A DNA stretch of 64,000 nucleotides from Paracoccus limosus (GCF_009711185.1 NZ_WMIF01000002.1:1-64000); one strand, 5' to 3'; positions 52,874 through 62,714 are shown, numbered from the stretch's first letter. The notes: a model not told the origin generated them from the letters alone. Numbers and translations are program-made.

Positions 52874-54472
52874 TCAGCCGCGCGCATCCTCAAGGATCAT
52901 GCGCGCGGCCTTTTCCGCGATCATCATCACCGGCGCGTTTGTATTGCCGCTGGTGATGGTCGGCATGACCGAGGCATCGGCGATGCGCAGCCGCCCCAGC
53001 GCCCGCAGCCGCAGGCGCGTGTCCACCACCGAATCCGCATCCGCCCCCATGCGGCAGGTGCCGACCGGGTGAAAGATCGTCGTGCCTATGGCGCCGGCGG
53101 CCTGAACCAGCTCGTCCTCGGTCTGATAGGCGGGGCCGGGCAGGTGTTCTTGCGGATCGAAGCGGGCAAAGGCCGGTTGCGCGGCGATGCGGCGGGTCAG
53201 CCGGATCGCCCGCGCTGCCACCTCGCGGTCGCCGGCGGTGGACAGGTAATTCGGCCGGATCGCCGGCGCGGCGCGGAAATCCGGCCCGGTCACATGCACC
53301 GAGCCGCGGCTTTCCGGGCGCAGGTTGCAGACGCTGGCAGTCATCGCCGGAAAGGGGTGAACCGGGTCGCCGAACTTGTCCAGACTGACCGGCTGGACGT
53401 GATATTCCAGATCCGCCGTCGCCTTTTCCGGGCCCGAGCGGGTAAAGATCCCCAGCTGGCTGGGCGCCATCGACATCGGCCCGGACCGTTTCAGCAGATA
53501 TTCCAGCCCGATTGCCGCCTTGCCTATCAGCCGCGAGGCCTTTTCGTTCAGCGTCGGCACGCCCGAGACCTTGTAGACCATGCGCAATTGCAGATGGTCC
53601 TGCAGGTTTTCGCCCAAGGCGCCGACCTCGGCCAAGGGTGCGATGCCGGCGGCCTGCAGCACCTCGCCGCGCCCGATGCCGGACTGTTCCAGCACCTGAA
53701 CCGAACCGATGGACCCCGCCGCCAACACGGTCTCGCGGATGGCGCGGGCCTCGACGCGCTGGCCCTGATGGTGAAAGGCAACGCCTTGCACCTCGCCCGC
53801 CTCGATCAGCAGGCGTTCGACCTGCGCCCCGGTCAGGACGCGCAGATTGGGGCGGCGGGCGGCGGGGCGCAGAAACGCCTTGGCCGCGCTCCAGCGCCAG
53901 CCGCTGCGCTGGGTCACGTCGAAATAGCCGCCGCCCTCATTGTCGCCACGGTTGAAATCAGAGGTGCGCGGAATGCCGGCCTGTTCGGCGGCGGCCATGA
54001 ATGCGTCCAGCACCGCCCAGCGGACCCGCGCGGTTTCCACCCGCAGCTCGCCGCCGGCGCCATGCATGTCGTCGCCGCCGCGATAGAAATCCTCTTGCGC
54101 CTTGAACAGAGGTAGCACGTCATCCCAGCCCCAGCCGGTGCAGCCCAATTGCCGCCAATGGTCGTAATCCGCCGCCTGACCGCGCATGTAGATCATGCCG
54201 TTGATCGAGGAGCAGCCGCCCAGCACCCGGCCGCGCGGATAGATCAGCGCGCGGCCGTTCAGCCCCGGCTCGGCCTCGGTGCGAAAGCACCAGTCGGTGC
54301 GCGGATTGCCGATGCAGTAAAGATAGCCGACCGGGATATGGATCCAGTGGTAATTGTCGCGCCCCCCGGCTTCGAGCAGCAGCACCCGGTTGCGGGGATC
54401 GGCGCTCAGCCGGTTGGCCAGCACGCATCCGGCGCTGCCCGCGCCGATGACGACATAGTCATAGCTTTCCAT
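52874..54472 (-). CDS. GMC-family FAD oxidoreductase (choline/alcohol dehydrogenase-like)
   Basis: A 532-residue FAD enzyme. [19 protein letters not shown] binds ADP of [23 protein letters not shown] is the GMC signature 1 and [19 protein letters not shown] signature 2. The catalytic His/Asn region is [11 protein letters not shown] and [16 protein letters not shown]. It resembles BetA/AlkJ-type alcohol dehydrogenases, but the substrate is not readable. It follows livM by 44 bases as the last gene of the ABC-transporter operon, so its substrate may be what the transporter imports or a product of it. There is no signal peptide. Confidence 0.88.
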   Translation of the reverse strand: MESYDYVVIGAGSAGCVLANRLSADPRNRVLLLEAGGRDNYHWIHIPVGYLYCIGNPRTDWCFRTEAEPGLNGRALIYPRGRVLGGCSSINGMIYMRGQAADYDHWRQLGCTGWGWDDVLPLFKAQEDFYRGGDDMHGAGGELRVETARVRWAVLDAFMAAAEQAGIPRTSDFNRGDNEGGGYFDVTQRSGWRWSAAKAFLRPAARRPNLRVLTGAQVERLLIEAGEVQGVAFHHQGQRVEARAIRETVLAAGSIGSVQVLEQSGIGRGEVLQAAGIAPLAEVGALGENLQDHLQLRMVYKVSGVPTLNEKASRLIGKAAIGLEYLLKRSGPMSMAPSQLGIFTRSGPEKATADLEYHVQPVSLDKFGDPVHPFPAMTASVCNLRPESRGSVHVTGPDFRAAPAIRPNYLSTAGDREVAARAIRLTRRIAAQPAFARFDPQEHLPGPAYQTEDELVQAAGAIGTTIFHPVGTCRMGADADSVVDTRLRLRALGRLRIADASVMPTITSGNTNAPVMMIAEKAARMILEDARG

Positions 54473-54516
54473 TGTTCTCTCCATCTGCGGCTCGGCCGGG
54501 GCCGGGCCGCGACTTG

Positions 54517-55515
54517 TCACTTGTCAGCCCGGAAGCCGAGCTTGCGCCCAAGGCCCGAGGCAAAGAATTCCCCGACGAGGCCGCGCCGGAACAGCAGCAC
54601 GCAGACCATGAAGACCAGCCCGGTGATGATCGTCACCGGAAAATCCGAGGTGGCGAGGTAGTTCTGCAGGCTGACCACCAGCCCGGCGCCGACGATCGGC
54701 CCCAGCAGCGTGCCGATGCCGCCCAACAGCGTCATCAGGATCACCTCGCCCGACATCTGCCATGCGACATCGGTGAGCGTCGCGAACTGAAAGATCAGCG
54801 CCTTGAGCCCACCGGCGAGGCCTGCCAGTGCCGCCGACATGACGAAGGCGCCCAGCTTGTAGCGGCTGACCGAATAGCCCAGCGAGATCGCGCGCTGTTC
54901 GTTTTCGCGGATCGACTTCAGGATCATGCCAAAGGGCGAATTCACGAAGCGCCAGATCACCAGCAGCCCGATCAGGAACACCCCAAGGACAAAGTAATAC
55001 ATGTTCATGGTGTCGTTCAGGTCCACCAGCCCGAACAGGTGGCCGCGCGGCACCGACTGGATGCCGTCCTCGCCATGGGTAAAGGGCGCCTGCAGGCAGA
55101 AAAAGAAGAACATCTGCGACAGCGCCAGCGTGATCATGGCGAAATAGATGCCCTGGCGGCGGATGGCGATGGCGCCCATCACCAGCCCCAGCGCGGCGGC
55201 GCCAAGGACGCCCAGCAGGATTCCGGCCTCGGGCGACCAGCCCCATTCCTTGACGGCATGGGCGGTGAAATAGGCCGCGCCACCAAAAAAGGCCGCATGG
55301 CCAAAGGACAGTAGGCCGGTATAGCCCAGCAGCAGGTTGAAGGCCGAGGCAAAGAGCGCGAAGGCCAGCAGCTTCATCAGAAAGATCGGGTAGAGGAACT
55401 GCGGCGCGATGAACAGCGCCGCCAGCATCGCCAGCCCCAGCACCAGCCGGATGCTGCGTGCCTGCGGGTGGACCGCGACGGTATCGGTCGGGATCGGCTC
55501 GGATTTGCCGGCCAT
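54517..55515 (-). CDS. Branched-chain-type ABC transporter permease (LivM family)
   Basis: A 332-residue inner-membrane permease. Conserved blocks are [19 protein letters not shown], the EAA-like loop [19 protein letters not shown] and [17 protein letters not shown]. It pairs with the LivH-type permease, whose stop is 1 base before its start. The cluster order is binding protein, LivG, LivF, LivH, LivM, then the GMC enzyme. The ligand is not necessarily a branched-chain amino acid. Confidence 0.93.
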   Translation of the reverse strand: MAGKSEPIPTDTVAVHPQARSIRLVLGLAMLAALFIAPQFLYPIFLMKLLAFALFASAFNLLLGYTGLLSFGHAAFFGGAAYFTAHAVKEWGWSPEAGILLGVLGAAALGLVMGAIAIRRQGIYFAMITLALSQMFFFFCLQAPFTHGEDGIQSVPRGHLFGLVDLNDTMNMYYFVLGVFLIGLLVIWRFVNSPFGMILKSIRENEQRAISLGYSVSRYKLGAFVMSAALAGLAGGLKALIFQFATLTDVAWQMSGEVILMTLLGGIGTLLGPIVGAGLVVSLQNYLATSDFPVTIITGLVFMVCVLLFRRGLVGEFFASGLGRKLGFRADK

Positions 55516-55516
55516 G

Positions 55517-56404
55517 TCAGGCCTCCTTTCCGAAAAGGCCCGCAGGCCGCAGGATCAGCACGATGGCCATGATGACGAAGATCACGATGTTCGAGGCCTC
55601 GGGGTAGAACACCTTGGTCAGCCCCTCGACCACGCCCAGCAGATAGCCGGTGACGATGGCGCCAAGGATCGAGCCCATGCCGCCGACCACCACCACCGCA
55701 AAGACGATGATGATCAGGTTCGAGCCCATCAGCGGGCTGACCTGATAGACCGGCGCTGCCAGCACGCCGGCAAAGGCGGCAAGCCCGGCGCCAAGCGCAT
55801 AGGTCAGCGTCAGCAGAAGCGGTACGTTGACGCCGAAGGCCTGCACCAGCACCGGGTTTTCCGTCGCCGCGCGCAGATAGGCGCCCAGCTTGGTCTTTTC
55901 GATCAAAACCCAAGAGGCAATGCAGACCGCCAGCGAGGCGATGACCACCCAGCCGCGATAGACCGGCAGGAACATGAAGCCCAGATTGACCGCGCCGGTC
56001 AGTTGCGGCGGCGGTGCATAGGGCTTGCCCGAAGCGCCGTAGAAATAGCGGAAGGTGCCCTCGATCGCCAAGGCGAGGCCAAAGGTGAACAAGAGCCCGT
56101 AAAGCGGGTCCAGTTTGTAAAGCCGCGACAGCATGGTGCGCTCGATCACGGCGGCGAACAGGCCGACGATCAGCGGCGCAAGGATCAGCGCGAACCAGTA
56201 GTTCACCCCGCCCACTGTCAGCAGCAACAGCGCGGCAAAGGCGCCCAGCATGTATTGCGCACCATGGGCAAAGTTGATGACGCGCAGCAGGCCAAAGATG
56301 ATGGCCAGCCCCAGGGACAGCAGCGCATAGAAGCTGCCGTTGATCAGCCCGACCAGCAACTGCCCCATCAGCGCCTGCAGGGGCACGCCGAAGATCATGG
56401 TCAT
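55517..56404 (-). CDS. Branched-chain-type ABC transporter permease (LivH family)
   Basis: A 295-residue permease with about eight hydrophobic helices. LLVGLINGSFYALLSLGLAI starts it, RVINFAHGAQYMLGAF and the loop LGAYLRAATENPVLVQAFGV (ExPxLxxAfG) follow, with VVVVGGMGSILGAIVTGYLL near the end. These are the LivH-family hallmarks. It lies 1 base after livF in the same operon. Confidence 0.93.
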   Translation of the reverse strand: MTMIFGVPLQALMGQLLVGLINGSFYALLSLGLAIIFGLLRVINFAHGAQYMLGAFAALLLLTVGGVNYWFALILAPLIVGLFAAVIERTMLSRLYKLDPLYGLLFTFGLALAIEGTFRYFYGASGKPYAPPPQLTGAVNLGFMFLPVYRGWVVIASLAVCIASWVLIEKTKLGAYLRAATENPVLVQAFGVNVPLLLTLTYALGAGLAAFAGVLAAPVYQVSPLMGSNLIIIVFAVVVVGGMGSILGAIVTGYLLGVVEGLTKVFYPEASNIVIFVIMAIVLILRPAGLFGKEA

Positions 56405-56405
56405 G

Positions 56406-57107
56406 TCATACCCCCAATTCGCGATGCAGAAGGTCCATCCGGTTCGGCAGTTCGGCCACCGGGAATTCGGCCACCATCTTGCCGTGGTCCATCAGATAGA
56501 AGCGGTCGGCCACCTTGGCGGCAAAGCGGAAGTTCTGTTCCACCAGCACCACGGTCATGCCGCGCGCCTTGAGCTGCACCAGCACATCGCCGATGGCCTG
56601 AATGATGACCGGGGCCAGCCCCTCGGTCGGCTCGTCCAGCAGCAGGCAGCGCGCGCCGGTGCGCAGGATGCGGGCCAAGGCCAGCATCTGCTGTTCGCCC
56701 CCTGACAGCTTGGTGCCGGGGCTGTTGCGGCGCTCCTTGAGGTTCGGGAACAGCGTGTAGATTTCCTCGACCGACATGCCGCCCTCGGCGACTTTCGGCG
56801 GCAGCATCAGGTTTTCCTCGACCGAGAGGCTGGCAAAGATGCCGCGTTCCTCGGGGATGAAGCCCAGACCGGCGCGGGCGGTCTTGTGCAGGGGCAGGGC
56901 CATCATGTCCTGCCCGGCAAAGCTGATCTTGCCGCTGCGCTTGCGCAGGATGCCCATGATGCTGCGCAGGGTGGTGGTCTTGCCCATGCCGTTGCGGCCA
57001 AGGATGCAGATCATCTCGCCCTGGTTCACATGCAGGTTCACCCCGTGCAGGACATGGCTTTCGCCATACCAGGCTTGCAGGTTCTCGACGGACAGCAGGG
57101 CGCTCAT
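56406..57107 (-). CDS. Branched-chain-type ABC transporter ATPase (LivF family)
   Basis: A 233-residue ABC ATPase. Walker A is GRNGMGKTTTLRSIMG, the signature KLSGGEQQMLALARIL and Walker B CLLLDEPTEGLAP. The IPEERGIFASLSVEENL Q-loop region is typical of LivF. It overlaps livG by ATGA and is followed by the LivH-type permease gene. Confidence 0.93.
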   Translation of the reverse strand: MSALLSVENLQAWYGESHVLHGVNLHVNQGEMICILGRNGMGKTTTLRSIMGILRKRSGKISFAGQDMMALPLHKTARAGLGFIPEERGIFASLSVEENLMLPPKVAEGGMSVEEIYTLFPNLKERRNSPGTKLSGGEQQMLALARILRTGARCLLLDEPTEGLAPVIIQAIGDVLVQLKARGMTVVLVEQNFRFAAKVADRFYLMDHGKMVAEFPVAELPNRMDLLHRELGV

Positions 57108-57877
57108 GCCTCGGACCCCATATAGGCGGTGCGCACGCGCGGATCGTTCGACACGGTGGCGTAATCGCCCCGCGCGATGATCTCGCCGCGTTGCAACACG
57201 GTGACGTGGTCGCAGATGTCGGCCACGACGTTCAGATTGTGCTCGACCATCAGCACGGCGCGTTCGGTGGCGACGTTGCGGATGATCTCGGCCACCATCT
57301 GCACGTCCTCCTGTCCCATGCCGGCCATGGGTTCGTCCAGCAGCAGAACCTCGGGTTCCAGCGCCAGCGTGGTCGCGATCTCCAGCACGCGCTTGCGGCC
57401 ATAGGACAGATCGGCGGCACGATGGTCGCGCCAGCGGGCCAGCCCCAGCTGTTCGATCAGCTCATCCGCCCGCGCGTCCAGCCGGTCCAGCGAAGACAGC
57501 GGCAGCCAGAACTGCGTCGCCAGCCCCGCCGGGCGTTGCAGCGCGACCTTGACGTTTTCGCGCACGCTCAGATGCGGAAACACCGCCGAGATCTGAAAGC
57601 TGCGCACCAGCCCCATGCGGGCGACCTTGTCGGGCGGCGTGCGGGTGATGTCCTGACCCAGCAGCGTGATCTGGCCCCGCGTCGGTTGCAGGAATTTGGT
57701 CAAAAGGTTGAAGACCGTGGTCTTGCCGGCGCCGTTCGGCCCGATCAGCGCGTGGATCCGGGCGTGATGCACGTCCAGATCCACCCCGTTCACCGCCGTG
57801 AACCCGGCGAAATCCTTGCCCAGACCGCGGGCGGACAAAACCACCCGCGGCTCGGCCGTTGCAGCCGGACCTGCCAT
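57104..57877 (-). CDS. Branched-chain-type ABC transporter ATPase (LivG family)
   Basis: A 257-residue ABC ATPase. Walker A is GPNGAGKTTVFNLL, followed by the LivG-type ARMGLVRSFQISAVFPHLSV; the signature reads LSYGRKRVLEIATTLA (YG in place of GG, common for LivG) and Walker B VLLLDEPMAGMG. The start is either ATG 57877 or the adjacent GTG 57880; both overlap the stop of the binding-protein gene. The operon is tightly packed. Confidence 0.92.
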   Translation of the reverse strand: MAGPAATAEPRVVLSARGLGKDFAGFTAVNGVDLDVHHARIHALIGPNGAGKTTVFNLLTKFLQPTRGQITLLGQDITRTPPDKVARMGLVRSFQISAVFPHLSVRENVKVALQRPAGLATQFWLPLSSLDRLDARADELIEQLGLARWRDHRAADLSYGRKRVLEIATTLALEPEVLLLDEPMAGMGQEDVQMVAEIIRNVATERAVLMVEHNLNVVADICDHVTVLQRGEIIARGDYATVSNDPRVRTAYMGSEA

Positions 57878-59067
57878 CACTTGACCAGCGGGCAGCCGCT
57901 TTTCGCGGGATCAAGGAAAGCCTGGTCGCCGGGGATGGTGGCCAGAACCTTGTAATAGTCCCAGTCCTCCTTGACGTCGGCGGGGGCCTTGACCTCCATC
58001 AGATAGGCGTCCTTGATCAGCCGCCCGTTCGGCCCGACCTTGCCGCCTTGGGCAAAGACGTCATCGACCGGCATCTCATGCAGTTTCTTGGCGACGGCTT
58101 CGGTCTCATCGGTGCCGGCGGCCTGCACGGCCTTCAGATATTGCGTGACTGCCGAATAGGTGCCGGCATGGACCATGTTCGGCATCGCGCCGGTGCGCTC
58201 GAAGAAGCGCTTGCCGAAGGCGGCCGATTCCGGGTTGCGGTTCCAGTAGAAGCTTTCGGTCAGGGTCAGGCCCTGCGCCGCCTCGACGCCCAGCCCATGC
58301 ACCTCGGCGATGGAGAACAAGAGTGCCGCCAGTTTCTGGCCGCCGGCGGTGATGCCGAATTCCGCCGCCTGCTTGATGGCGTTCTGCGTGTCGAGGCCGG
58401 CGTTCGCCAGACCGATCACCTTGGCGCCCGAGCTTTGCGCCTGCAGCAGGAAGGACGAAAAATCCGTCGTCGCCAGCGGGTGACGCACGGTGCCGACCAC
58501 GGTGCCGCCATGTTCCTTGACCACGTTCGAGGTCTGCTCTTCCAGAGAATAGCCAAAGGCATAATCGGCAGTCAGGAAGAACCAGCTGTCGCCGCCCTCT
58601 TTCACCAGCGCGCCGCCGGTGCCCACGGCCAGCATATGCGTGTCATAGGCCCAGTGGAATCCATAGGGCGTGCAGGCCTTGCCGGTCAGGTCGGTGGTGG
58701 CGGCGCCGGTGTTGATGGTGATCTTTTTCTTGTCGAGGCTCAGCGCCTGCACGGCCAGACCCACCGAGGAGGTGGTCAGGTCCATGATCGTGTCGACCTG
58801 ATCGGTGTCATACCATTGCCGGGCGATGTTCGAGGCGATGTCGGGCTTGTTCTGGTGGTCGGCGCTGACCAGCTCGATCGGCGCATCCAGCACCTTGCCG
58901 CCGAAATCCTCGATCGCCATCTTGGCCGCCTCGACCGAGTTCTTGCCGCCGAAATCGGCATAGACCCCGGACTGGTCGTTCAGGATGCCGATCTTGACCT
59001 TGCCATCCGAAACCTCGGCCATCGCCGGCACCGCCATCACAGCGGTCGTGAGCAGAATCTTGTGCAT
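57877..59067 (-). CDS. Periplasmic substrate-binding protein of a branched-chain-type ABC transporter
   Basis: A 396-residue type I binding protein. The short signal KILLTTAVMAVPAMA precedes EVSDGKVKIGILNDQSGVY. ADHQNKPDIASNIARQWYD and the hinge INTGAATTDLTG follow. Related proteins bind amino acids, amides or aromatic acids; ligand residues cannot be assigned by eye. GGGAGGAAAC precedes the ATG. It is the first gene of the operon and diverges from a LysR gene across 166 bases. Confidence 0.92.
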   Translation of the reverse strand: MHKILLTTAVMAVPAMAEVSDGKVKIGILNDQSGVYADFGGKNSVEAAKMAIEDFGGKVLDAPIELVSADHQNKPDIASNIARQWYDTDQVDTIMDLTTSSVGLAVQALSLDKKKITINTGAATTDLTGKACTPYGFHWAYDTHMLAVGTGGALVKEGGDSWFFLTADYAFGYSLEEQTSNVVKEHGGTVVGTVRHPLATTDFSSFLLQAQSSGAKVIGLANAGLDTQNAIKQAAEFGITAGGQKLAALLFSIAEVHGLGVEAAQGLTLTESFYWNRNPESAAFGKRFFERTGAMPNMVHAGTYSAVTQYLKAVQAAGTDETEAVAKKLHEMPVDDVFAQGGKVGPNGRLIKDAYLMEVKAPADVKEDWDYYKVLATIPGDQAFLDPAKSGCPLVK

Positions 59068-59175
59068 GTTTCCTCCCTGACCGTCCGTTACGCCGGCGCC
59101 TGCGCCAGCGGGGGACGTTTTTTCGGGCGACCTTCCTCCTGCCGCCCCTTGTGGAACGATGCAGGCAAAATCGCT

Positions 59176-59204
59176 TTGACACAAGCGTTCAGATAGGTTC
59201 TATT
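59176..59204 (+). promoter_or_regulatory. Predicted promoter of the LysR gene
   Basis: TTGACA (59176-59181), a 17-base spacer, then TCTATT (59199-59204). This is a good sigma-70 match, with transcription expected near 59211, 23 bases before the ATG at 59234. The rest of the 166-base divergent spacer should hold the LysR operator and the promoter of the transporter operon; I could not identify an unambiguous T-N11-A dyad. Confidence 0.55.
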
Positions 59205-59233
59205 TCTTACAGCTCCTGTCCATTTATGAACAT

Positions 59234-60157
59234 ATGTCGACGCTCAGCTGGGACGATCTGCAATTTTTCCTTGCCGTGGTGCGCGAAAGGCAATTGTCGC
59301 GGGCGGCGCGACAGCTGGGCACCTCGCATGTCACCGTCTCGCGCCGCATCGACCGGCTGGAGCGGGCGCTGAACACCCGGCTGTTCGAACGCAATCCGCG
59401 CGGATACGAACCCACCCCGGCCAGCATGCGCCTGATCGAGACCGCCGAGCGCATGGAAGAGGCGGCAAGCCAGTTGCCGCGCGGTCATGGCATCGCCTCG
59501 AACCCGCTGCGCGCGCTGCGGCTGGCGATGCCCGAGGGATTCGCCAGCCTGTTTTCCACCTATCTGCTGCCCGAATTCATCGCCCGCTTTCCGCATCTGC
59601 TGCCCGAGATGATCCCGATGCCGCAGGTGCTGTCGCTGTCGCGGCGCGAGGCCGATATCTGGGTCACGCTGGACCCGATGGCGGGTGGCCCCTATCGCTC
59701 GCAGCGGCTGGCCGATTATACGCTGCATCTTTATGCGACGCCGCACTATCTGGCCACGCATCCGCCGATCACCAGCCCCGAGGATCTGCTGGAACACCGC
59801 ATCATCGGCTATATCGAGGAAATGATCTTTGCCCCCGGCCTCGACTACTTGCGCGAGGTGCATCCGGCGCTGCGGGCCACGGTCAAAAGCTCAAGCATCT
59901 TCAACCAGCTGGCGGCAGTGCGCAACGGGCTGGGCGTGGGGGTTCTGCCCTATTTCATCGCCGGAAAATACCCCGAGGAGCTGCATCTGGTCCTGCCCGG
60001 ACAGGTGCGCCTGACCCGCAGCTATTGGCTGACCTGTCACCGCGACCTGCGCATGATGCGCTGGGCCGGGGCGGTGATCGAGTTTCTGACCGACACGCTG
60101 CATGCGCGCGGCTCGGAGCTGGAACTGCCGCAGGGGCTAGGCGCGCCCGCCACCTGA
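59234..60157 (+). CDS. LysR-family transcriptional regulator
   Basis: A 307-residue LysR protein. The winged helix-turn-helix covers residues about 4-62 (LQFFLAVVRERQLSRAARQL, SHVTVSRRIDRLERAL). The effector domain follows, with LRLAMPEGFASLFSTYLLP as its first strand and NGLGVGVLPYFIAG near the end. Divergent placement from the transporter operon strongly suggests it controls that operon in response to its substrate. The effector is unknown. Confidence 0.9.
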   Translation: MSTLSWDDLQFFLAVVRERQLSRAARQLGTSHVTVSRRIDRLERALNTRLFERNPRGYEPTPASMRLIETAERMEEAASQLPRGHGIASNPLRALRLAMPEGFASLFSTYLLPEFIARFPHLLPEMIPMPQVLSLSRREADIWVTLDPMAGGPYRSQRLADYTLHLYATPHYLATHPPITSPEDLLEHRIIGYIEEMIFAPGLDYLREVHPALRATVKSSSIFNQLAAVRNGLGVGVLPYFIAGKYPEELHLVLPGQVRLTRSYWLTCHRDLRMMRWAGAVIEFLTDTLHARGSELELPQGLGAPAT

Positions 60158-60183
60158 ATAGGGGCGCGTGAAGCCGGCCCCGG

Positions 60184-60813
60184 TCAGTCCGGCGTGCCGG
60201 CGGGTTCGATGATCGGGACATGGCTGGCGCAATCACGCGGCAGGGTGCCGGCAAGGCGCGGGTCCGGCCCGGTCTCGACCTGCACGGCATAGGGCGTAAA
60301 GCCCGAGCGCCGGTAAAAGGCCAGCGCGGCCGGATGGTCCAGCGTGCAGGTATGCACCCAAAGCCGGTTGATCGGCTGCGACCATGCCAGCGCCAGCGCC
60401 TCGTTCATCAGCGCGCGGCCGGTGCCGGTGCCGACCGCCGCCGGCGTCAGGCCAAAGAAGGCAAGTTCGCATTCGCCGGGAACCCGGAAATCCAGTTCTA
60501 GGATGCCCAGATCCTGCTGGCCGTCTTGTAGCGCGTAGATATGGACCAACGGATCGGCAAGGATCGCGGCCAGCTTGTCATCGGCCATCACCAGCCGCGA
60601 AAACCACAGCCAATCCTGCCCGACGGCACGGTAAAGGTGGCGGTAACGCTGGATCGAGGGGCGTTCCAGCCGGCTCAGTTGCAGGCCCGGCGCAAGGCCG
60701 GCACCCGGGCGTGGCGCCGGGCGCTGGAACATCTGCAGGCTGGTCACCACGGTCGCGATATGTCCGGGGGCGACGGCGCTGTATCCGGGCGGCAGGCAAG
60801 GGATCTTGTCCAT
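60184..60813 (-). CDS. GNAT-family N-acetyltransferase
   Basis: A 209-residue acetyltransferase. The GNAT core covers about residues 50-180: ECELAFFGLTPAAVGTGTGRALMNEAL is motif A (acetyl-CoA binding, with GTGTGRA as the Q/RxxGxG/A loop), LWVHTCTLDHPAALAFYRRSGF motif B. The substrate is unknown. It lies 46 bases downstream of lptB, where I would expect hpf and ptsN in related genomes. Confidence 0.85.
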   Translation of the reverse strand: MDKIPCLPPGYSAVAPGHIATVVTSLQMFQRPAPRPGAGLAPGLQLSRLERPSIQRYRHLYRAVGQDWLWFSRLVMADDKLAAILADPLVHIYALQDGQQDLGILELDFRVPGECELAFFGLTPAAVGTGTGRALMNEALALAWSQPINRLWVHTCTLDHPAALAFYRRSGFTPYAVQVETGPDPRLAGTLPRDCASHVPIIEPAGTPD

Positions 60814-60859
60814 GGGAGGCGGCCTTGATCAAGGTGGTCTTTGGGGGGCCGGGCGCGGC

Positions 60860-61606
60860 CTAGTTCATCCTGAAGCCTTCGCCCAGATAGACGCGGCGCA
60901 CCTGCGGATCGGCGACGATCTCGGCGGTGGTGCCCGACATCAGCACATGGCCATCGTGCAGGATATAGGCACGGTCCACGATCTCAAGCGTTTCGCGGAC
61001 ATTATGATCGGTGATCAGCACGCCGATGCCGCGGCTTTTCAGGTCATGCACCAGCCCGCGGATTTCGCCCACGGCAATGGGATCGACGCCGGCAAAAGGC
61101 TCGTCCAGCAGCAGATAGGCCGGATTGGCGGCAAGGCAGCGCGCGATTTCGACCCGGCGGCGTTCGCCCCCCGACAGCGCCATGGCCGAGGCATTGCGCA
61201 GATGCTCGATCGAGAACTCGCCCAGAAGCTGTTCCAGCCGGTCGCGGCGGTGATGCGCGTCGCGGCAGACCAGCTCCAGAACGGCGGTGATGTTCTGTTC
61301 GACCGTCAGCCCGCGAAAGATCGACATTTCCTGCGGCAGATAACCGATGCCCATCTGGGCGCGGCGATACATCGGCAGCGCGGTCGCATCCTGGCCGTCG
61401 ATCAGCACCTGTCCGGCATCCGGCGCCACGAGGCCCGCGACGCAATAGAAACAGGTGGTCTTGCCCGAGCCGTTCGGCCCCAACAGCGCCACCACCTCGC
61501 CCCGGTCCAGCCGCAGCGCGACCTCGCGGATGACGGGGCGGTTGCGATAGGATTTGCGCAGGCCGCGCACCCGCAGGCCATGGCCGGAATGATCGCCCTG
61601 CGCCAT
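60860..61606 (-). CDS. lptB: LPS export ABC transporter ATPase LptB
   Basis: Cytosolic motor of the LptB2FG extractor. The product is 248 residues. Walker A is GPNGSGKTTCFYCVAG, then IGYLPQEMSIFRGLTVEQNI, the signature ALSGGERRRVEIARCLA and Walker B YLLLDEPFAGVDPIAVGEI, the last two diagnostic for LptB. The start is ATG 61606 or the adjacent GTG 61609; both overlap the lptA stop. LptF and LptG are not in the window. Confidence 0.95.
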   Translation of the reverse strand: MAQGDHSGHGLRVRGLRKSYRNRPVIREVALRLDRGEVVALLGPNGSGKTTCFYCVAGLVAPDAGQVLIDGQDATALPMYRRAQMGIGYLPQEMSIFRGLTVEQNITAVLELVCRDAHHRRDRLEQLLGEFSIEHLRNASAMALSGGERRRVEIARCLAANPAYLLLDEPFAGVDPIAVGEIRGLVHDLKSRGIGVLITDHNVRETLEIVDRAYILHDGHVLMSGTTAEIVADPQVRRVYLGEGFRMN

Positions 61607-62085
61607 CACTTCTTCCCCGGTTGCAGCACGCTGCGCACCCGGCCCGAGGCATTGGCGGTGCCGCTGGCCAGATTGACCGTCACCGTATCGCCGGCCAGCA
61701 CATTGCCCGACTGGGTCAGCAGCACGTCGCCCTTCAGCACGACATTGCCCGAGGCGACATCGTAATCGGCGGTTTGCGCCTCGGCGGCGTCCTGACCGCT
61801 GGCCAGCGTCACATTGCCCTGCGCGCTGAGCTTGCTGATCTTTTGCGCATTGCCTTGGGCATAGATCACCGTGACCTTGTCGGCTGACAGCCGCATCTCG
61901 CCCTGACCGATCAGCACATGGCCGGAAAAGGTGGCAAGCCCGGTCTTTTGATCGACCTGCAACGTGTCGGCCGTCACCTCGACCGGCTGGCCGACATCCT
62001 GCGCGCGGCCAAAGCCGGTCTGGGCCAGCGCCGGGCCAGTCATGAGCAGGGACAGGGCAAAGGGCAGCAGGCCAAGCCGGGTCAT
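61606..62085 (-). CDS. lptA: LPS transport periplasmic protein LptA
   Basis: It forms the periplasmic bridge carrying LPS between LptC and LptD. The product is 159 residues. The signal is LLPFALSLLMTGPALAQ; the OstA-like beta-jellyroll has QPVEVTADTLQVDQKTGLAT, NVTLASGQDAAEAQTADYDV and KGDVLLTQSGNVLAGD. I chose ATG 62085 since AAAGGAATCCTG precedes it. An ATG at 62139 overlapping the lptC stop (ATGA) would add an 18-residue leader and cannot be excluded. Confidence 0.9.
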   Translation of the reverse strand: MTRLGLLPFALSLLMTGPALAQTGFGRAQDVGQPVEVTADTLQVDQKTGLATFSGHVLIGQGEMRLSADKVTVIYAQGNAQKISKLSAQGNVTLASGQDAAEAQTADYDVASGNVVLKGDVLLTQSGNVLAGDTVTVNLASGTANASGRVRSVLQPGKK

Positions 62086-62135
62086 CAGGATTCCTTTCTG
62101 CCGCACGATATCGCTCGGGGCCGACGCAGCCCGGG

Positions 62136-62714
62136 TCATGGCCGATATATCAAGCGGACTCCGCCCTTCAAATCAAGAATCTGCTCGCTCGCATCGGGTG
62201 CGACCGGGCGTAATTCCATATTGCCGGCGGTCAGATCGCCAAAGGGGGCGCGCACATCCACCTGCTGGTCGGACCGCACCGTGCCGGCGCTGGTCGAGGC
62301 AAGGAATTCGGGCGCGGTCAGCACCCAGCCATCGGCGGTAGTCATGCGCACACCGTCGCCCAGCGTGACCTGATCGCCCTCGACCCGGGCCGAGCCCGCG
62401 CTGACATCGGCGGCGCGGCCGTCCTGCGCACGGATCGTCATGCGCACCGCGCTAAGGCTGCCGCTGCCCTTGCCTTTGCCCGGCACCGCCTCGGCCCCCG
62501 AGATGGTCAGCTGCGCGCCATTGTCGGTGACGCCGGTATAGGTCGGATTGGTCACCGCCTGCCGCTCGGCCAGATCCTGCGGATCGACATTGGCATAGGG
62601 GATGCCCACGTCGGGTTCGGGCTTGCGGCCCAGAAGGAACAGCACCGACAGGATCGCCAGCGCCGTCAGCGGCAACAGCACGCGCAGCCAGGCGACGATC
62701 CGCGAGCGCAGCAT
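62136..62714 (-). CDS. lptC: LPS export protein LptC
   Basis: Bitopic inner-membrane protein receiving LPS from LptB2FG. The product is 192 residues. One helix (VLLPLTALAILSVLFLLG) anchors it; the periplasmic part has NPTYTGVTDNGAQLTISG and the late DVRAPFGDLTAGNMEL. The family is weakly conserved; position between kdsD and lptA confirms it. It starts 3 bases after kdsD ends. Confidence 0.9.
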   Translation of the reverse strand: MLRSRIVAWLRVLLPLTALAILSVLFLLGRKPEPDVGIPYANVDPQDLAERQAVTNPTYTGVTDNGAQLTISGAEAVPGKGKGSGSLSAVRMTIRAQDGRAADVSAGSARVEGDQVTLGDGVRMTTADGWVLTAPEFLASTSAGTVRSDQQVDVRAPFGDLTAGNMELRPVAPDASEQILDLKGGVRLIYRP

